Shown here piece after piece: positions 1 to 12,748 of a stretch of 64,000 bases of DNA. A model generated the notes under the pieces. It had not been told where the DNA came from, did not search any database, and saw only the letters and a program-made list of their open reading frames with translations. Position 1 is the stretch's first letter. Every line of letters begins with the position of its first letter. Both the position numbers and the translations under genes were made by a program. The DNA is from Phallusia mammillata (Eukaryota > Chordata > Ascidiacea > Phlebobranchia > Ascidiidae): positions 1-64,000 of the forward strand of contig QLIY01000424.1 in NCBI GenBank assembly GCA_003260075.1, given 5' to 3'.

Positions 1-2
1 AG

Positions 3-119
3 GTTTATGGGCACCAACTAGTTTATGCGATCCCGGTTTTTACTGCGAATCCAAAGCAACCCGACCTGATCCCAGAGACGGAGTAACTGGTAATGTTTGT
101 CCAGCTGGAAATTACTGTG
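3..119 (+). CDS. Ectodomain exon 1 (Cys-rich repeat)
   Basis: First exon in view. The AG at 1-2 is a plausible acceptor. It reads with phase 1 at both ends and encodes LCDPGFYC and VCPAGNYC, ending at gtaagt. The upstream part of the gene lies outside the window. Confidence 0.8.
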
Positions 120-3100
120 GTAAGTTATTATTTTTAAGGTTTTTGTTATCTCAATATTTAACGTGAAAAGTTTATCGTTTTTCACGGTGCGGCGTAACAA
201 CACAATTTGTCCAGATCAATCTACTTTTTTACGAACTTTATTTTTCCAAACAAACTTTATAGTAAATGAGTTTTTTGTCAAAATAAGCCATTAGAACCAG
301 TGTTAGTAACCAGAATGCTTATAATATACAACTTTTTATTTATTTTTTATTTTGTCTCTAAAATTTTATCACGAGTCTACACTTTTCAGTTATGCAGCAG
401 TATTAGGTAAAAAAGAACAATACATTTCAACGCCGAGTAATTGCTTCGCTAATAAAACAAATATTTTTCTACATAAAAGTCGTATATTAACTTTCTGTTT
501 TGTTAATTAGAAATGGGATCTACCCTCGGCAAGCTTTGTCCGGCTGGGACATACAATAACGGAACCGGTGGGGTATCGATTGCCGACTGCATGAACTGTC
601 CTGCCGGATACTTTTGCCCGAATCTTGGACAAGTGGATTACACCGACTTATGTCCACCAGGTCAGGACCACATTTTCGTCAACAATTTTATACTGTTGAT
701 ATTCTTGACTAAAACTCTATGGCCTGGGAGACGCTATGGCGAAAACTAACACCGTAACTCACATCACACAACAGTTTGGCAAATACCGGTAGATGGGGTT
801 AAGGGCACAGGTATTAAATTAGCCCTTCGACAGGGATATAGGGTTAGAAACTAGGTTTTCAAGTTTTTTTAATGTTGTTTTTTAAAATACACAAACTTCA
901 TCCAATCCAAATTGACCAAAACGTCATTCGTTTTTATGAATTTTCTTTTAACAATCAGTATTTACACGGGGGGGGGGCATGTTTTCGGCACCAGTTTTAA
1001 TACTGTTGATCTTCTGGGCTAAAACTCAATGGCTTGGCGAAATGCTATGGCTAAAACTAATAACGTAACTCACATCACACAAACGTTTGGTAAATGCCGA
1101 TAGATGGGGTAAATAGGACAGGTATTAACTTAGCAGTTAGACAGGGATAGAAGGTTAGGAACTAAGTTTGTAAGTTGGTTTTAATGTTATTTTTAAAATA
1201 AATAAACTTCATCCGATCTAAATTGAACTTAACGTCATTCGTTTTTATGAATTTTCTTTTAACAATCAGTATTTACACCCAATGTTTGTCCGACATAATT
1301 TTTATTATCAGTAGATTTGCAACGATAAAACGACAAAGACCATGTTTGGCCAGTAACGCTTGTCTTATCTTATTTTGCATTTATTTTTCCCATCTTAGGT
1401 TATTACTGCCCGGAACGTAGCGCGAATGCAACCGCTTTTGCTTGCACCCCGGGTCACATGTGTCCACTGGGCTCCCCGGAACCGGCACTTTGCGAATCCG
1501 GTTACTACCAAGATGCTGCTCAACAGGCTACTTGCAAGCTTTGTCCAGCTGGTAAGTCTGTTTTTTTGAATGTGCAAAAAATAAGAGTTTTTTATGAATG
1601 AAAGGATGCAATAAAACGGAACATATATTTTTCCGTGTGTAATTAACTAGATTTGTAGTACCACATTTGTTTGACACATTAAAAAAACGTTTACCACATC
1701 AGTGTTTCCTACTTTATTTTTTTAACAGGTTTCTACTGCAGCAAGGCGGATGGGCCGATCACTGACGGTTTTACATTTGATTGTCCTTACGGCAGTTTCT
1801 GCCCCAACGGAACCAAGTCGTTTACTGAGTTTTTATGTCCTGTTGGAACTTACGGTGCCAGAATGAACTTACAAAGTGCTGATCAATGTGATGAATGTCC
1901 ACAAGGGCGGTATTGCGGAATTCAAGGGATTGGATTAGATACAGGTAGGCAAGAAAATGGTATTATTGTTTTTAGATTGCGAACAGAGTTGGAAAGAAAT
2001 CATGGATGTTTTTGATGCATCTTTACGCGTTAAAAATATATTTACTAGGGGGGGGGGTTACCAAGATGTTGCTCAACAGGCTGCTTGCAAGCTTTGTCCA
2101 GCTGGTAAGTCTGTGTTTTTAGGATGCAAAAATACGCCTTTTCAAGATTGGTCGTCAAATGAATTGTGCTGTTGCATGTGTTTTATTCATATAGTTGAAA
2201 TTATCTTTTTTTGCCACGATTATGTGACAATTGGGGGGGGGGAATTAACTGGGTGATTCTGTTAAACAATGGCAAATAATTGCATAGGTGCAATTATACC
2301 TATTATGCATTTAGGCAGATTTATTTGTAGTTGTATTTTGACAGTTATCTGAGTACTTTACGCAAGTTACAAAGGACGTAACATACAAATGACATGCTAT
2401 TAATATAGTTTGGCTAAATTGACAACCTTCCGAAAATGTAATTCACTGTTTGCAAAAAATCGACTACCACGTCAGTGTTTCAAATTTATTTTTTAACAGG
2501 TTTCTACTGCAGCAAGGCGGATGGGCCGATCACCAACGGTTCTTCATTTGCTTGTCCTTACGGCAGTTTCTGCCCCAACGGAACCAAGTCGTCTACTGAG
2601 TTTTTATGTCCTGTCGGAACTTACGGTGCCAGCATGAACTTACAAAGTGCTGATCAATGTGACGAATGTCCACAAGGGCGGTATTGTGGCATTCAAGGGA
2701 TCGGCGCAGACACAGGTAGACTAAAATGGTACTAATGTTTTTGATTGCAAAGAATGTTGAATTTATAAAAATGAATTGAAAAAGTAACCAAGGAATTTTG
2801 GGAAAAAACTTGTCCTTTGTTTGATGCTTCTTTGTGTATTGAAAAATTTATTAACTATTTACTATCTAGTTATTGAATCAAATTCTAACTTTATTTAAGT
2901 AATAGTTTAATAGTAAAAACTTTGGTAATAATTTAAACGTTTTGATAATAATGTTTTACATTGCACTTTCTGTTTTAGAACTCTTTTGTTTGGTTTATGG
3001 ACATATGGTTAAGTGTCATAGTATGGGTGCACTTTATCCCAAACTATAGTGTTTAAAAGCAAGGAGGAGGCAAATAGCAAATAATTTCGGAACTAATCTT

Positions 3101-3907
3101 CACCTATTATGCCTTAACGGTTAAGGTTAAAGCTTAACCGAATACAAGTAATTGCTTGTTTCAAACGCAGTTGATTCGTACCCGTGTGCTGCCGGCTATT
3201 TATGTGTGTCTGGTGCGAATGTCTCTAACCCAACTGACGGAGTAACAGGCGACGAATGTCCAAAGGGAAAATACTGTGTAGAAGGTACGATTGGTTTTAA
3301 GTTGTAAATTCACCAACTGTGCAACTGTGACTCTAATTGTTTTGAAACCCCATAGCATATTACGAAAAGTAAGTCGGATTAAACGAATTATTGGCCTTAC
3401 ATAAATGATTAATTTTTTTTTAAAATGGTAAAAGTTTTCTGATTGTCTGTTTAAAAAGTGAAAAATAACAAAACAGTGTCAATTTAAAAGGACCAACGGT
3501 GTGATGTTTAATTGTTAGGTGACATGTAGTGTTTCACAGAAAGTCATAAACTCAAAACCTTATTTTCTAATACCGGCCTGTATCGACCGTTTTTCTGTTT
3601 AAAATTGAAAGGTGTTTAATTTTTTTATAATGTTGTCACTCTGATGAAGGCGACGTGGATAGGATGTTTAAACGTCGGTTAAAACAATACATTTGCCAGA
3701 AAAACATTAATTAGTTCATTTATTATGCCTGGCAGCAACAGTTAAATTTAATGTATTGCAGTTTATCAACTTTTGGTTGATTTCATTTTAGAAGTAGCCA
3801 ATTTTACGGAATTGTGACTAACTTGGTTATACTACAAACGTAAGATATATGTGACAAAACTTGCACATTTATTCCGTTTTAACACATCATAATACCGCCG
3901 AGGGGTC

Positions 3908-3980
<73 letters not shown>

Positions 3981-6900
3981 TCACGAAAGATGTTTAACAC
4001 TTTGATCTTCATAGGTACACCCACTGGAGCTGACTGCCCGATAGGAACTTTTAACAACGAAACTGGAAAAGGTGCACAGTCAGAATGTGCAGATTGTACA
4101 CCGGGATATTATTGTGAGACTGTTGGGCTGAAAGAGCCAACTGACCAATGCGACGCAAGGTTAGTGGTAATAATATTTAACTATAAACAAACTATAAACA
4201 GGAATTCATTGCTGGGATTGGCTCTGAAGCGTTTATACAGACCAGTGATCACGACACAATCATATATGAGTCAGAGTACGCATATGATAAGATTACTAGA
4301 TACATATATACCTGAGCAAGTTGGTGCCCCAATAGCTGATTTAGTAATGCATTTGTATGCATAGTTGTTGATAAATGAATGAATAGGAAAGATAAAATGG
4401 AGTGCTAGTCCGGAAATAACTTTTGTTGTGGGTTCGAAACCCACCGCAGGCTAGATTTTTCTATTCAGTACCATGCCATAAGGGAATGTTTAGGAGTCCG
4501 GCCTGGTTCAGCATAGCGCCTTTAATGGGCCTGGCGTACTATGATTTGTTGATAAATGGTTTAACTTGCAATCCCTTATTCAAACAGTGGTGCTGATACA
4601 AATTTTTCTTATTGGCTATTTGATCACTGTTCTAGAACTTTCTAGAATAGCCATGTTCTATGTTTGGAGACAAAGACATATAGCTGTTAAGTCTGAAAAC
4701 CTAATACAGTACCGAAAACGCCTATTCTGTATTTTGATAGTCCCTATTTAAATAGAATCATAAAAAGATGATCAATTAACATAACTGTATGCATATCTAA
4801 AATAGTTGTAATAGAAACACGTTTAAAGTAAGGACCAAGTCAATTCAAATTTTTGTTCAGGTATTACTGTCCTGGTAAAAACATTAAGCCATCGTCTCCC
4901 GATTTCAACTGCACAATCGGTCACTACTGCAAGAAAGGCACATCCCAGCCTGTCCCATGTGAGGATGGAAGTTACAGTACAGATATACTCCAATCTTCAT
5001 GTATGCCATGCCCTTCCGGATCCTACTGTGTAGATGGAATTACCCCGTCGGCATGTCCACAAGGTAAGACTCTAAATTGAGCCTGGTAGATTTATACTTT
5101 AAATTGCCCTGTTTCATCTGCACGATTTCAAGTCCAGTTTTATGTTTAAATCTGCCCATTTTGATCTAAATTTTTTTTCGTCAAGCAGATTAAGGGCCTA
5201 TAATTTTAAGACTAGGTCTCCCATTACTGTAGCTAGTTAATAAACTTAATGATCGGCTGAATGGTTTGCTGTAACTTACTACATGTGACTACAGTGTTCT
5301 GATAATGTGTTTGGGAACTTGTACACTACATTTATTGTGGGAATTGGAAAATGATGGAGTTTTTTGTAACACATACTTGTCTCTATACCAACCATTAGGT
5401 CTTTATTCATCATGCAACAGGCAGGGTGGTTCAATTTTTAATGTTTTTGCAGTTAAATTATGCAGAAAAAAGCTCGTTTGTTCTTAATGTTGCCTTTGAG
5501 GTACTTTATAACTTTTCGGTCATAAACATTGCCTGCTTGGTTCCTCGTTGTCTCTATAAGTCAAAAACGGCCATTCGTAGTTTAAAAATGCTCTTAAAAA
5601 GTATAGACTGCTTAGCCTGGTTCAACCAGTGTTCAAGTGGCAATAAATTTATTTCATGGCTTTTTATCACACGAACCTTACTTTGGAAACATGATTTTAG
5701 GATTCTTTTGTCCTGAGAGCACAGGCTACGATTGGTCATCCTGTCCACCAGGAACATATAGCAATGTGTTAAGTCTCAAATCACTAGAGGAGTGGGGGGG
5801 GGGGGGGGGGGGGGGGGGGATCCCGGCAAATTCTGCAGCCAACCCAACGCAACAACTTGGACTGGTGACTGCGATGAAACCTACTACTGTAAGAATGGTA
5901 GCTCGATGCAGGCACCTGACGGCACTGATGGTAAGCGAGAATGCCAATAACTGATTGATTTTGTTTTAAAGGTTTTGCATTTTGTTGTATAATGCACTTG
6001 TTTTTGGTCAGCCCTTGATGAAAATCAGCCCTTGATAAAATTTAAGATTTGTATTTCAATGCATGTTTTCTTTCAACTTTGCTTCAAAACATTATACAAT
6101 TTCTTTCTATTAATTCACAGGTGTCAATGGTTTGTGTACTCCCGGTTTTTACTGCCCAGCTGGAACACCAACTGAGCAACCTTGTGATGCTGGAACTTAC
6201 CTAAGCAGACCGGGTGGTGGAAAACAGGTCAGAAAGTTTTTGATGTTTGAGATACAATTTAGGTCCTAAATCAGTGGTTCCACATTGTTTTTACAATAAC
6301 AGACACTTTTTACTGATTCAACAATTCTGTAAACTCCACGCATATTTAACTTTACTGAAAAAAAAATTGAGACTCAAATTTTTGATTATTTAAAAGCCTT
6401 TTAGAAGCATTTCAGGTCCCTTATTTGAGGTCCGCAAATCCCAGGTTAGGAACTACCTCCCTAAAAGGTCGCGTTGCTCCGAACATTAAGTTTATATATT
6501 TTATCACAATTTTAAGGGGAATATGTTCAGATTGAATAGAATTCAAGCAATAGGTTTCAAATATAAAAAAACTTTGCGCCAATTCCCAAACAATAATCTT
6601 GTCTTTTGTAGCAGTTGGTCCAACAGTAACTCTTTACTAGTATTTTTATCAAGTAAAGCAATGTTTTCTTTTGCAGGCTGACTGTGACTCCTGCCCACCT
6701 GGCCAATATTGCGAGAGTGGCAGTGCAGAACCAACGAACAACTGCTCAGGGGGATATTATTGTATCGGTGGTGCAGCTAGTGCAATGCCAAACGACAGTA
6801 TCACAGGTGCACCATGTCCCAATGGTTTCCAATGTCCTGCAGGCTCCTCCCAGCCTCATCAATGCGCCGCTGGTACTTACAACAACTTGGATAAGCAACA

Positions 6901-9900
6901 GGAATGCTTCCAGTGTATGGAAGGGTAAGTGGTGAAGCAGAATAGGGATTTAGAGTTGCTGGTGTTATTGGTGACTCCGATTGATAACATTGGGTATTTT
7001 AGAGTGAAAAGGGATTAAATGTTGCGGGAACTATTGGTGACCCCGATTACTTAAAATCAGACTAATTCTGAGCGATATAGCACCCACACCTTTGGTCGCT
7101 CCAAGCAGACAATATTTACATATTTAGCCATATGAAAGGACAATGCAATAGACCAGTGGTTCTTAACCTTTTTATAACGACCGAACCCCTACGATGTTCT
7201 TCAGCCTTTGGTCGAACCCCAAAGTTACATCGTAGGTTTTTAACCTATTTTGTTTGGTGGGTCATAATTAGTTTTTGTTCAAACGTAGAGGCAACAATTA
7301 CTGTTTGTCATTTTGTTAAATTCTGACATAATAGTACAAGCAACTTGTTTCGTGAATGCTTTAATTCCGGCAATTTTTAGTTTTTACCAAAATGAAGCAT
7401 TGTATTTTTAGCATCTGTACACAAACATGAAAAAGATGAAGCAATAAGTTTTTGCTGCCAACAAAATTTCGTTGTGTTTCTGCTTACGAACAACGCGAAC
7501 AATGCTCTATGTTATGTTAAAAAAAGAAAATAAAACCTTAGTGCAGGGGTGCACAACCATTTTGCTAGGACGGCCGCATCACAGATTCCTATTTCACCCA
7601 CGGTCACCATTTACCTACTTATTTTTGTTTTAAAATACTTATTTACCCTCTAATAGCGCCCAAAAATGTCCGGAGTAATTTTCTAGCTCGGTGCACAGAT
7701 TGAGCTGTACAGCGAGGCGGTCAGTCTTAAGTGTTTATGATGTCATAATCAAAATTGTGATGCTTGTGGTACCCGTTTTGTTCGCATTGTTGGTACACAA
7801 TAGGCGTAAACAAATCTGACACATATGGTTATTAGGCTGGTAATACTCTTTTTAGTACCACAAAAACTGTTAAGAGCAGTTTAAAACACCCCTGCCTAAG
7901 TTAACCTTCCAGTGTTTTGATATTTGGCAAATACAAATTGCCGTTTTTAGCGAATATAGACCCTAAAGTTTGACGAAAATGAGTATTTGTATTGTACTTC
8001 AAAAAGACCTTCGTCGAACCCCTGATTTGGCGTTGCCGAACCCCTGGGGTTCGATCGAACCCCGGTTGAGAACCACTGCAATAGACTATTATGTGTGTGT
8101 GGGCGATACAATATATTTTATGACGTTTGCAAAAAACTTTTATGGCATTACAATACATGTAAAAACGTTATTTTCACTTTTCCCTAATCAAACTAAGCAC
8201 ATTAAGTTTTGCACCATTAAGTTAGCAACTATTTACTTCACACAGGTATTACTGTCCAGCGAACTCTACACATTATACTGGAAACGACTGCCCACGAGGC
8301 TACTACTGCCCTAACGGAACCAAGGACATGTACGACCATCCTTGTCCACCAGGAACTTTCGGAGACTCTCTAAATTTACAGAGTCTCAGGGATTGCACGC
8401 CATGTAGTCCAGGTACACTGACATTGAGTTATTGTATTCTTGTGTCTAACCTGAATTGGTGGGTTTTTTTTAAATCTTGTTTTTTTTTCAGTTAATTTTT
8501 TTTATCCCCCCCCCCCCCCCCCCCCCCCCCCCCCACAATGGTCGTGCCAAAGTAGTTGTATACAAGGTTTGTAGTAAAGGATCACCAGTTCGACCTTACC
8601 AGCTTGGATCTTCTAATACGAGGCTGATATGTGCAGCATATGTGGATTAACTTTCGGTGGGCTTACCACTAAGCCTCTATAGTTCCCTCGTGGGTCATAA
8701 GCACACTACAAGTTAAAATTGCTAGCCAATGCTTTGTTTTCGGTTGGATTCGGTTTTACGTTTTCATATACTAGTTTTTGTGTTTTCAAATATATTTTTT
8801 CTTTTTTCCTATTACAGTCGATTATATTTACGTTCGATTTTCTTCTGTTTTTAGGACAATTCTGTAACGATTCTGGATTGCCAGCTCCAGTAGGTAATTG
8901 TTCTGCTGGTTGGTATTGCACAACTTGCGCCTTCACATCTACACCATCAGATCTCGTCATTCCCCCTTGTAAGTCCACTATTTTGCCCTCCTGCTTTCTT
9001 TCTTTTTTATGTTTTTTAAGTGCAAAAAGATATGTGGTAGAAGTTTGTTGCTTTAGGTTTAGGCTTTAAAGATATATTTGTGTGTAGGTTTTTTTTTATG
9101 TTATGACAAACTTTTAAAAAATGCTGTAAATTTTTTCAAAGGTTATTAAAACTTCTGTAGCCCTTGTTTGCCAGACAAGAAAACACCTGTTTTCATTGTC
9201 AATTTTCATTTAATTCAAATTCAGAACAATTGGTATCTAAATTATATTTTTCGGTCGTAATGCAGTACTTTTGTTCAAAATTCCAATTCCAATTCCCGAA
9301 ACTAAAAACTGATGTTTTTGTTTTTAGTTACCGATACATCATGCTTGTGTCCAGTTCGTGATGACGTCAACCAGACAGGTGGCAGGTGTCAACCCGGGTC
9401 CTTTTGCCCTGAAGGATCGATCGAACCTCAAATCTGTACTCCAGGTTAGTGATTAACATTATTTGTAGCCTTGCCAATGTTAACATACGAGGCAGGAAAC
9501 GGTGCTTGTGATTCGAAATTAGACGGGGCCACCACTAAACCTATGTTGTAGCTCAGTCAATAGAGTATAAGTCAAGAAAAGGTTCCTGTCGTGGGTTCGA
9601 ATCCCATCACAAGCTTGATTTTACAACCTATAACTGGCCGATGCTTTGAAGACCGGACTTAATTCACGCCTTTAATGGGCTCAGCGTACTATAGTAATAT
9701 TATCACGGTTAAACATACATTGTTCTGCAGTGGGTTTTGTAGATGTATTGATACGGTATTTTTTACACACACTGTGAAACAAAAACATTTTTGTGTCTTT
9801 TAGGTTCGTATTGCGAAACGCCAGGTTTAGAAAACACACCGACAGCATTGTGTTCTGCTGGGTTCTACTGCGCTCCCCCCCCCCGCAGGTGTCAACCCGG

Positions 9901-12670
9901 GTCCTTTTGCCCTGAAGGATCCGTCGAACCTCAAATCTGCACGCCAGGTCAGTGGTTCACATTATTTTGTAGCCTTGCCAGCATACGGGACAGGCAACGG
10001 TGCTTGTGATTCGAAATTATACGGGGTCACCACTAAACCTGTTGTAGCTCAGTTGGTAGAGTATAAGTCAAGATAAGGGTATTGTCGTGGGTTCGAATCC
10101 CACCGTAGGCTAGGTTTTTTAGCCTATTACTTGCAAAAGCTTTGAAGATTAGACATAGCTACATTGTTTTGCAACAGGTTTTTCAGATGTAATAGTACAG
10201 CATTTTTTATACACTCTCTGATAAACAAAAACGTTTGTGTGTCTTTTAGGTTGGTATTGCGAAACGCCAGGTTTAGAAAACACACCGACCGCTTTGTGTT
10301 CTGCTGGGTTCTACTGCGCCAACGGATCGAGTTCACCAACTCCGACTGACGGGATCACAGGCAACGAATGCCCGTGAGTTCTTTCTATAGTATTTGATAT
10401 AATTCATATCCAGCACATCAGATGTAGGGAAGTTGATTTGTAATAATTCCAGATTTAGAAAACCTATAAAACATTTAAGCATAAACGTTACTGCCAAGGT
10501 ACTGGTGTATATAGAATTACTTTTCAAGTCCGTGTATAGTTTTCCTAACTATAAAACATTACATACTATAATATTACAGGACATGCTTTCTGAATCCAAA
10601 TTAGTGAATTGTATGTTTTTAATTGTGAGCATATTATTAATTTTCTTGTTACAACACGTTACAATGAAACATTACGGTTCGGTTTGTCTTAGTTTTACGA
10701 TTGTCTCAGTTGCTTCGATTTTATTTTACCTGCCTACTTTTTTTGAATGTACAGTAAACCTAGGTTAATACAGACCCGTTCGGACCAAAAAAAATCAGAT
10801 TAGGCGAAGATCCGGATTAACCACCCCCCCCCCATGAAACATTACGGTTCGGTCAGTTGCTTTGATTTTATTTTACCTACCTAACCTTTTTGAGTGCACA
10901 GTAAACCTCGGTTAATCCGGACCCGTTCGGACCAAAAAAATCAGATTAGGCGAAGATCCGGATTAACCGATGTCGATTGGTTAAAGCCTTACCACATTAC
11001 AAATCATTTGTATCTCTAGTTTTTTAAACTTTTTGTCGTTTTCTGTTTGCGACAGAGCCGGGTTCTACTGCATTGAGGGAAGCCCTAGCCCCGTACCATG
11101 TGACCCTGGCACGTTCAGCAATCGTACACGGAACAAAGCTCAATCCGACTGCAGCATTTGTACAGAAGGTACAGTTTTTTTCTTAATACAGTTGCGTTTA
11201 TATTATTTTTTTGTCCTGTGGCTAAGCAATTTAAACCGTTCCAGTGTTCCTCACCTACATGCTTGCTTTCACTTTATTGCTTAGGTAATTTAAAACCTTT
11301 GAATATGTTCCAAACAGAGGTTTCATAAAATATATGTCTAACCTTCCAGGACGAAAGCATTTTTGTAACCACTATTTAATCACATTGGTTAACTCCTAGA
11401 TTTGATTTGCTTTGTGATTAGATTTTTTTAGTAAGCACGCCTTTTAATATTTCAATTAAGAATCTACAAACACCGTGTTTTAGGTTACTACTGTGTCGGT
11501 GGTATGGACGTCCGTTCTGGGCCTTGCGCCGAAAACTATTACTGCCCTGATGGTCAAAATGTCAGCGCACCTCCCGAATACTTTTGTCCGAGTGGTCACA
11601 AATGTCCTGGCGGTGTGGGGAGTCCAGTGCCATGCGAGAGCGGACAGTACCAAGCGTTAAAGGGACAGGTATAAAAATACCCAGAAACGAACTATATTTT
11701 TAAGTTGTCATAAATGTGAGTTGCATATTGACACCACAACTAAACTTAAATTGTTTGGCCTCAGGGGTGGTTTTCAATAATGTTGAATTCCAAAAAGAAA
11801 ACTTATATGGATTTTCAATTTCTTGCTCATTCACCAGTCGCAAAGTACTATATGTTGACGTTAAATTTATCCCAAACTGAATTTGTTAGATGTTTTTGAT
11901 ATATGCATGACTGATTGTTCTGTGTGAATACTATGAGCTTGTAAGGCCTTGCTCTTTGTTCAGTTGCAGTTGGTGTACAATTTTAAGTGTCTTTAATGTG
12001 AAAGTGTGTCCATGTTAACTATTGTATATGTATTCGATAATTAAGTTTTTTTAATATCCGGGTATAATTCTATTTGAATAAGTGAATTATATAAATTGAC
12101 ACTATCTACGGATTGCTGGACATAGGTATTGTTTTATAGAGTACATGCGATCCTTGTCCTGCTGGTTATTATTGCGAGGCCATCAACACTACTGGTGTCA
12201 TTGTCGGTAAGTTAAACAGTAAGATAGTGATATTGGTTTGCACACTTTTTTCATGTAACTTTTTTGCACCACAAAAGACAGCAATAGATCACCATTTGTG
12301 TGGAGAAATGGTTGCACCACATTGCACTACATGAAACAGAACCATGTTGTTTATTGTTTTTGACGCTTTATAAACCGGTCTATGCTGTTTTTGAACTTTT
12401 TTTATCCTTACAATTTTAAATCCTTATTTTACAGACTTTTTAAGAGTTTGGGTAAAAATGTTACAATAAGTACTGTTGTTTTGCTGGAATCAACAGTTTG
12501 TAATGCTCTTTTGGTAGATATATTGTCCACGCTTCTTATAATCCAGAATAAGACCTAAAGTATTATTGATATCCCATGTAGAACAAGACCTATGCTTTTC
12601 GATAAATTAAGATTACATCAAAATCCATTTATATTTACCACAGGAGTCTCTGTGCCAACTCCTTGCGATT

Positions 12671-12748
<78 letters not shown>

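Noticed and set aside
3910..3978. Poly-G as a G-quadruplex or poly-Gly coding tract
   Set aside because: All homopolymer runs in the window follow the placeholder pattern, and two can be shown to replace or interrupt normal sequence.
5426..5716. Separate small coding gene in the intron before exon 8
   Set aside because: The open frame has no recognisable domain, no intron or promoter signals, and AT-rich intronic composition.
6273..6450. Degenerate hAT element (cagtggttcc ... ggttaggaacta)
   Set aside because: The ends are only loosely complementary and I could not find matching target duplications.
9543..10110. Two tRNA genes
   Set aside because: A- and B-boxes are present but the cloverleaf stems are poor and a SINE tail follows; the two copies lie in allelic introns.
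12672..12744. Polyproline domain in the receptor
   Set aside because: The second copy has an ordinary Cys-rich sequence between the same flanks.
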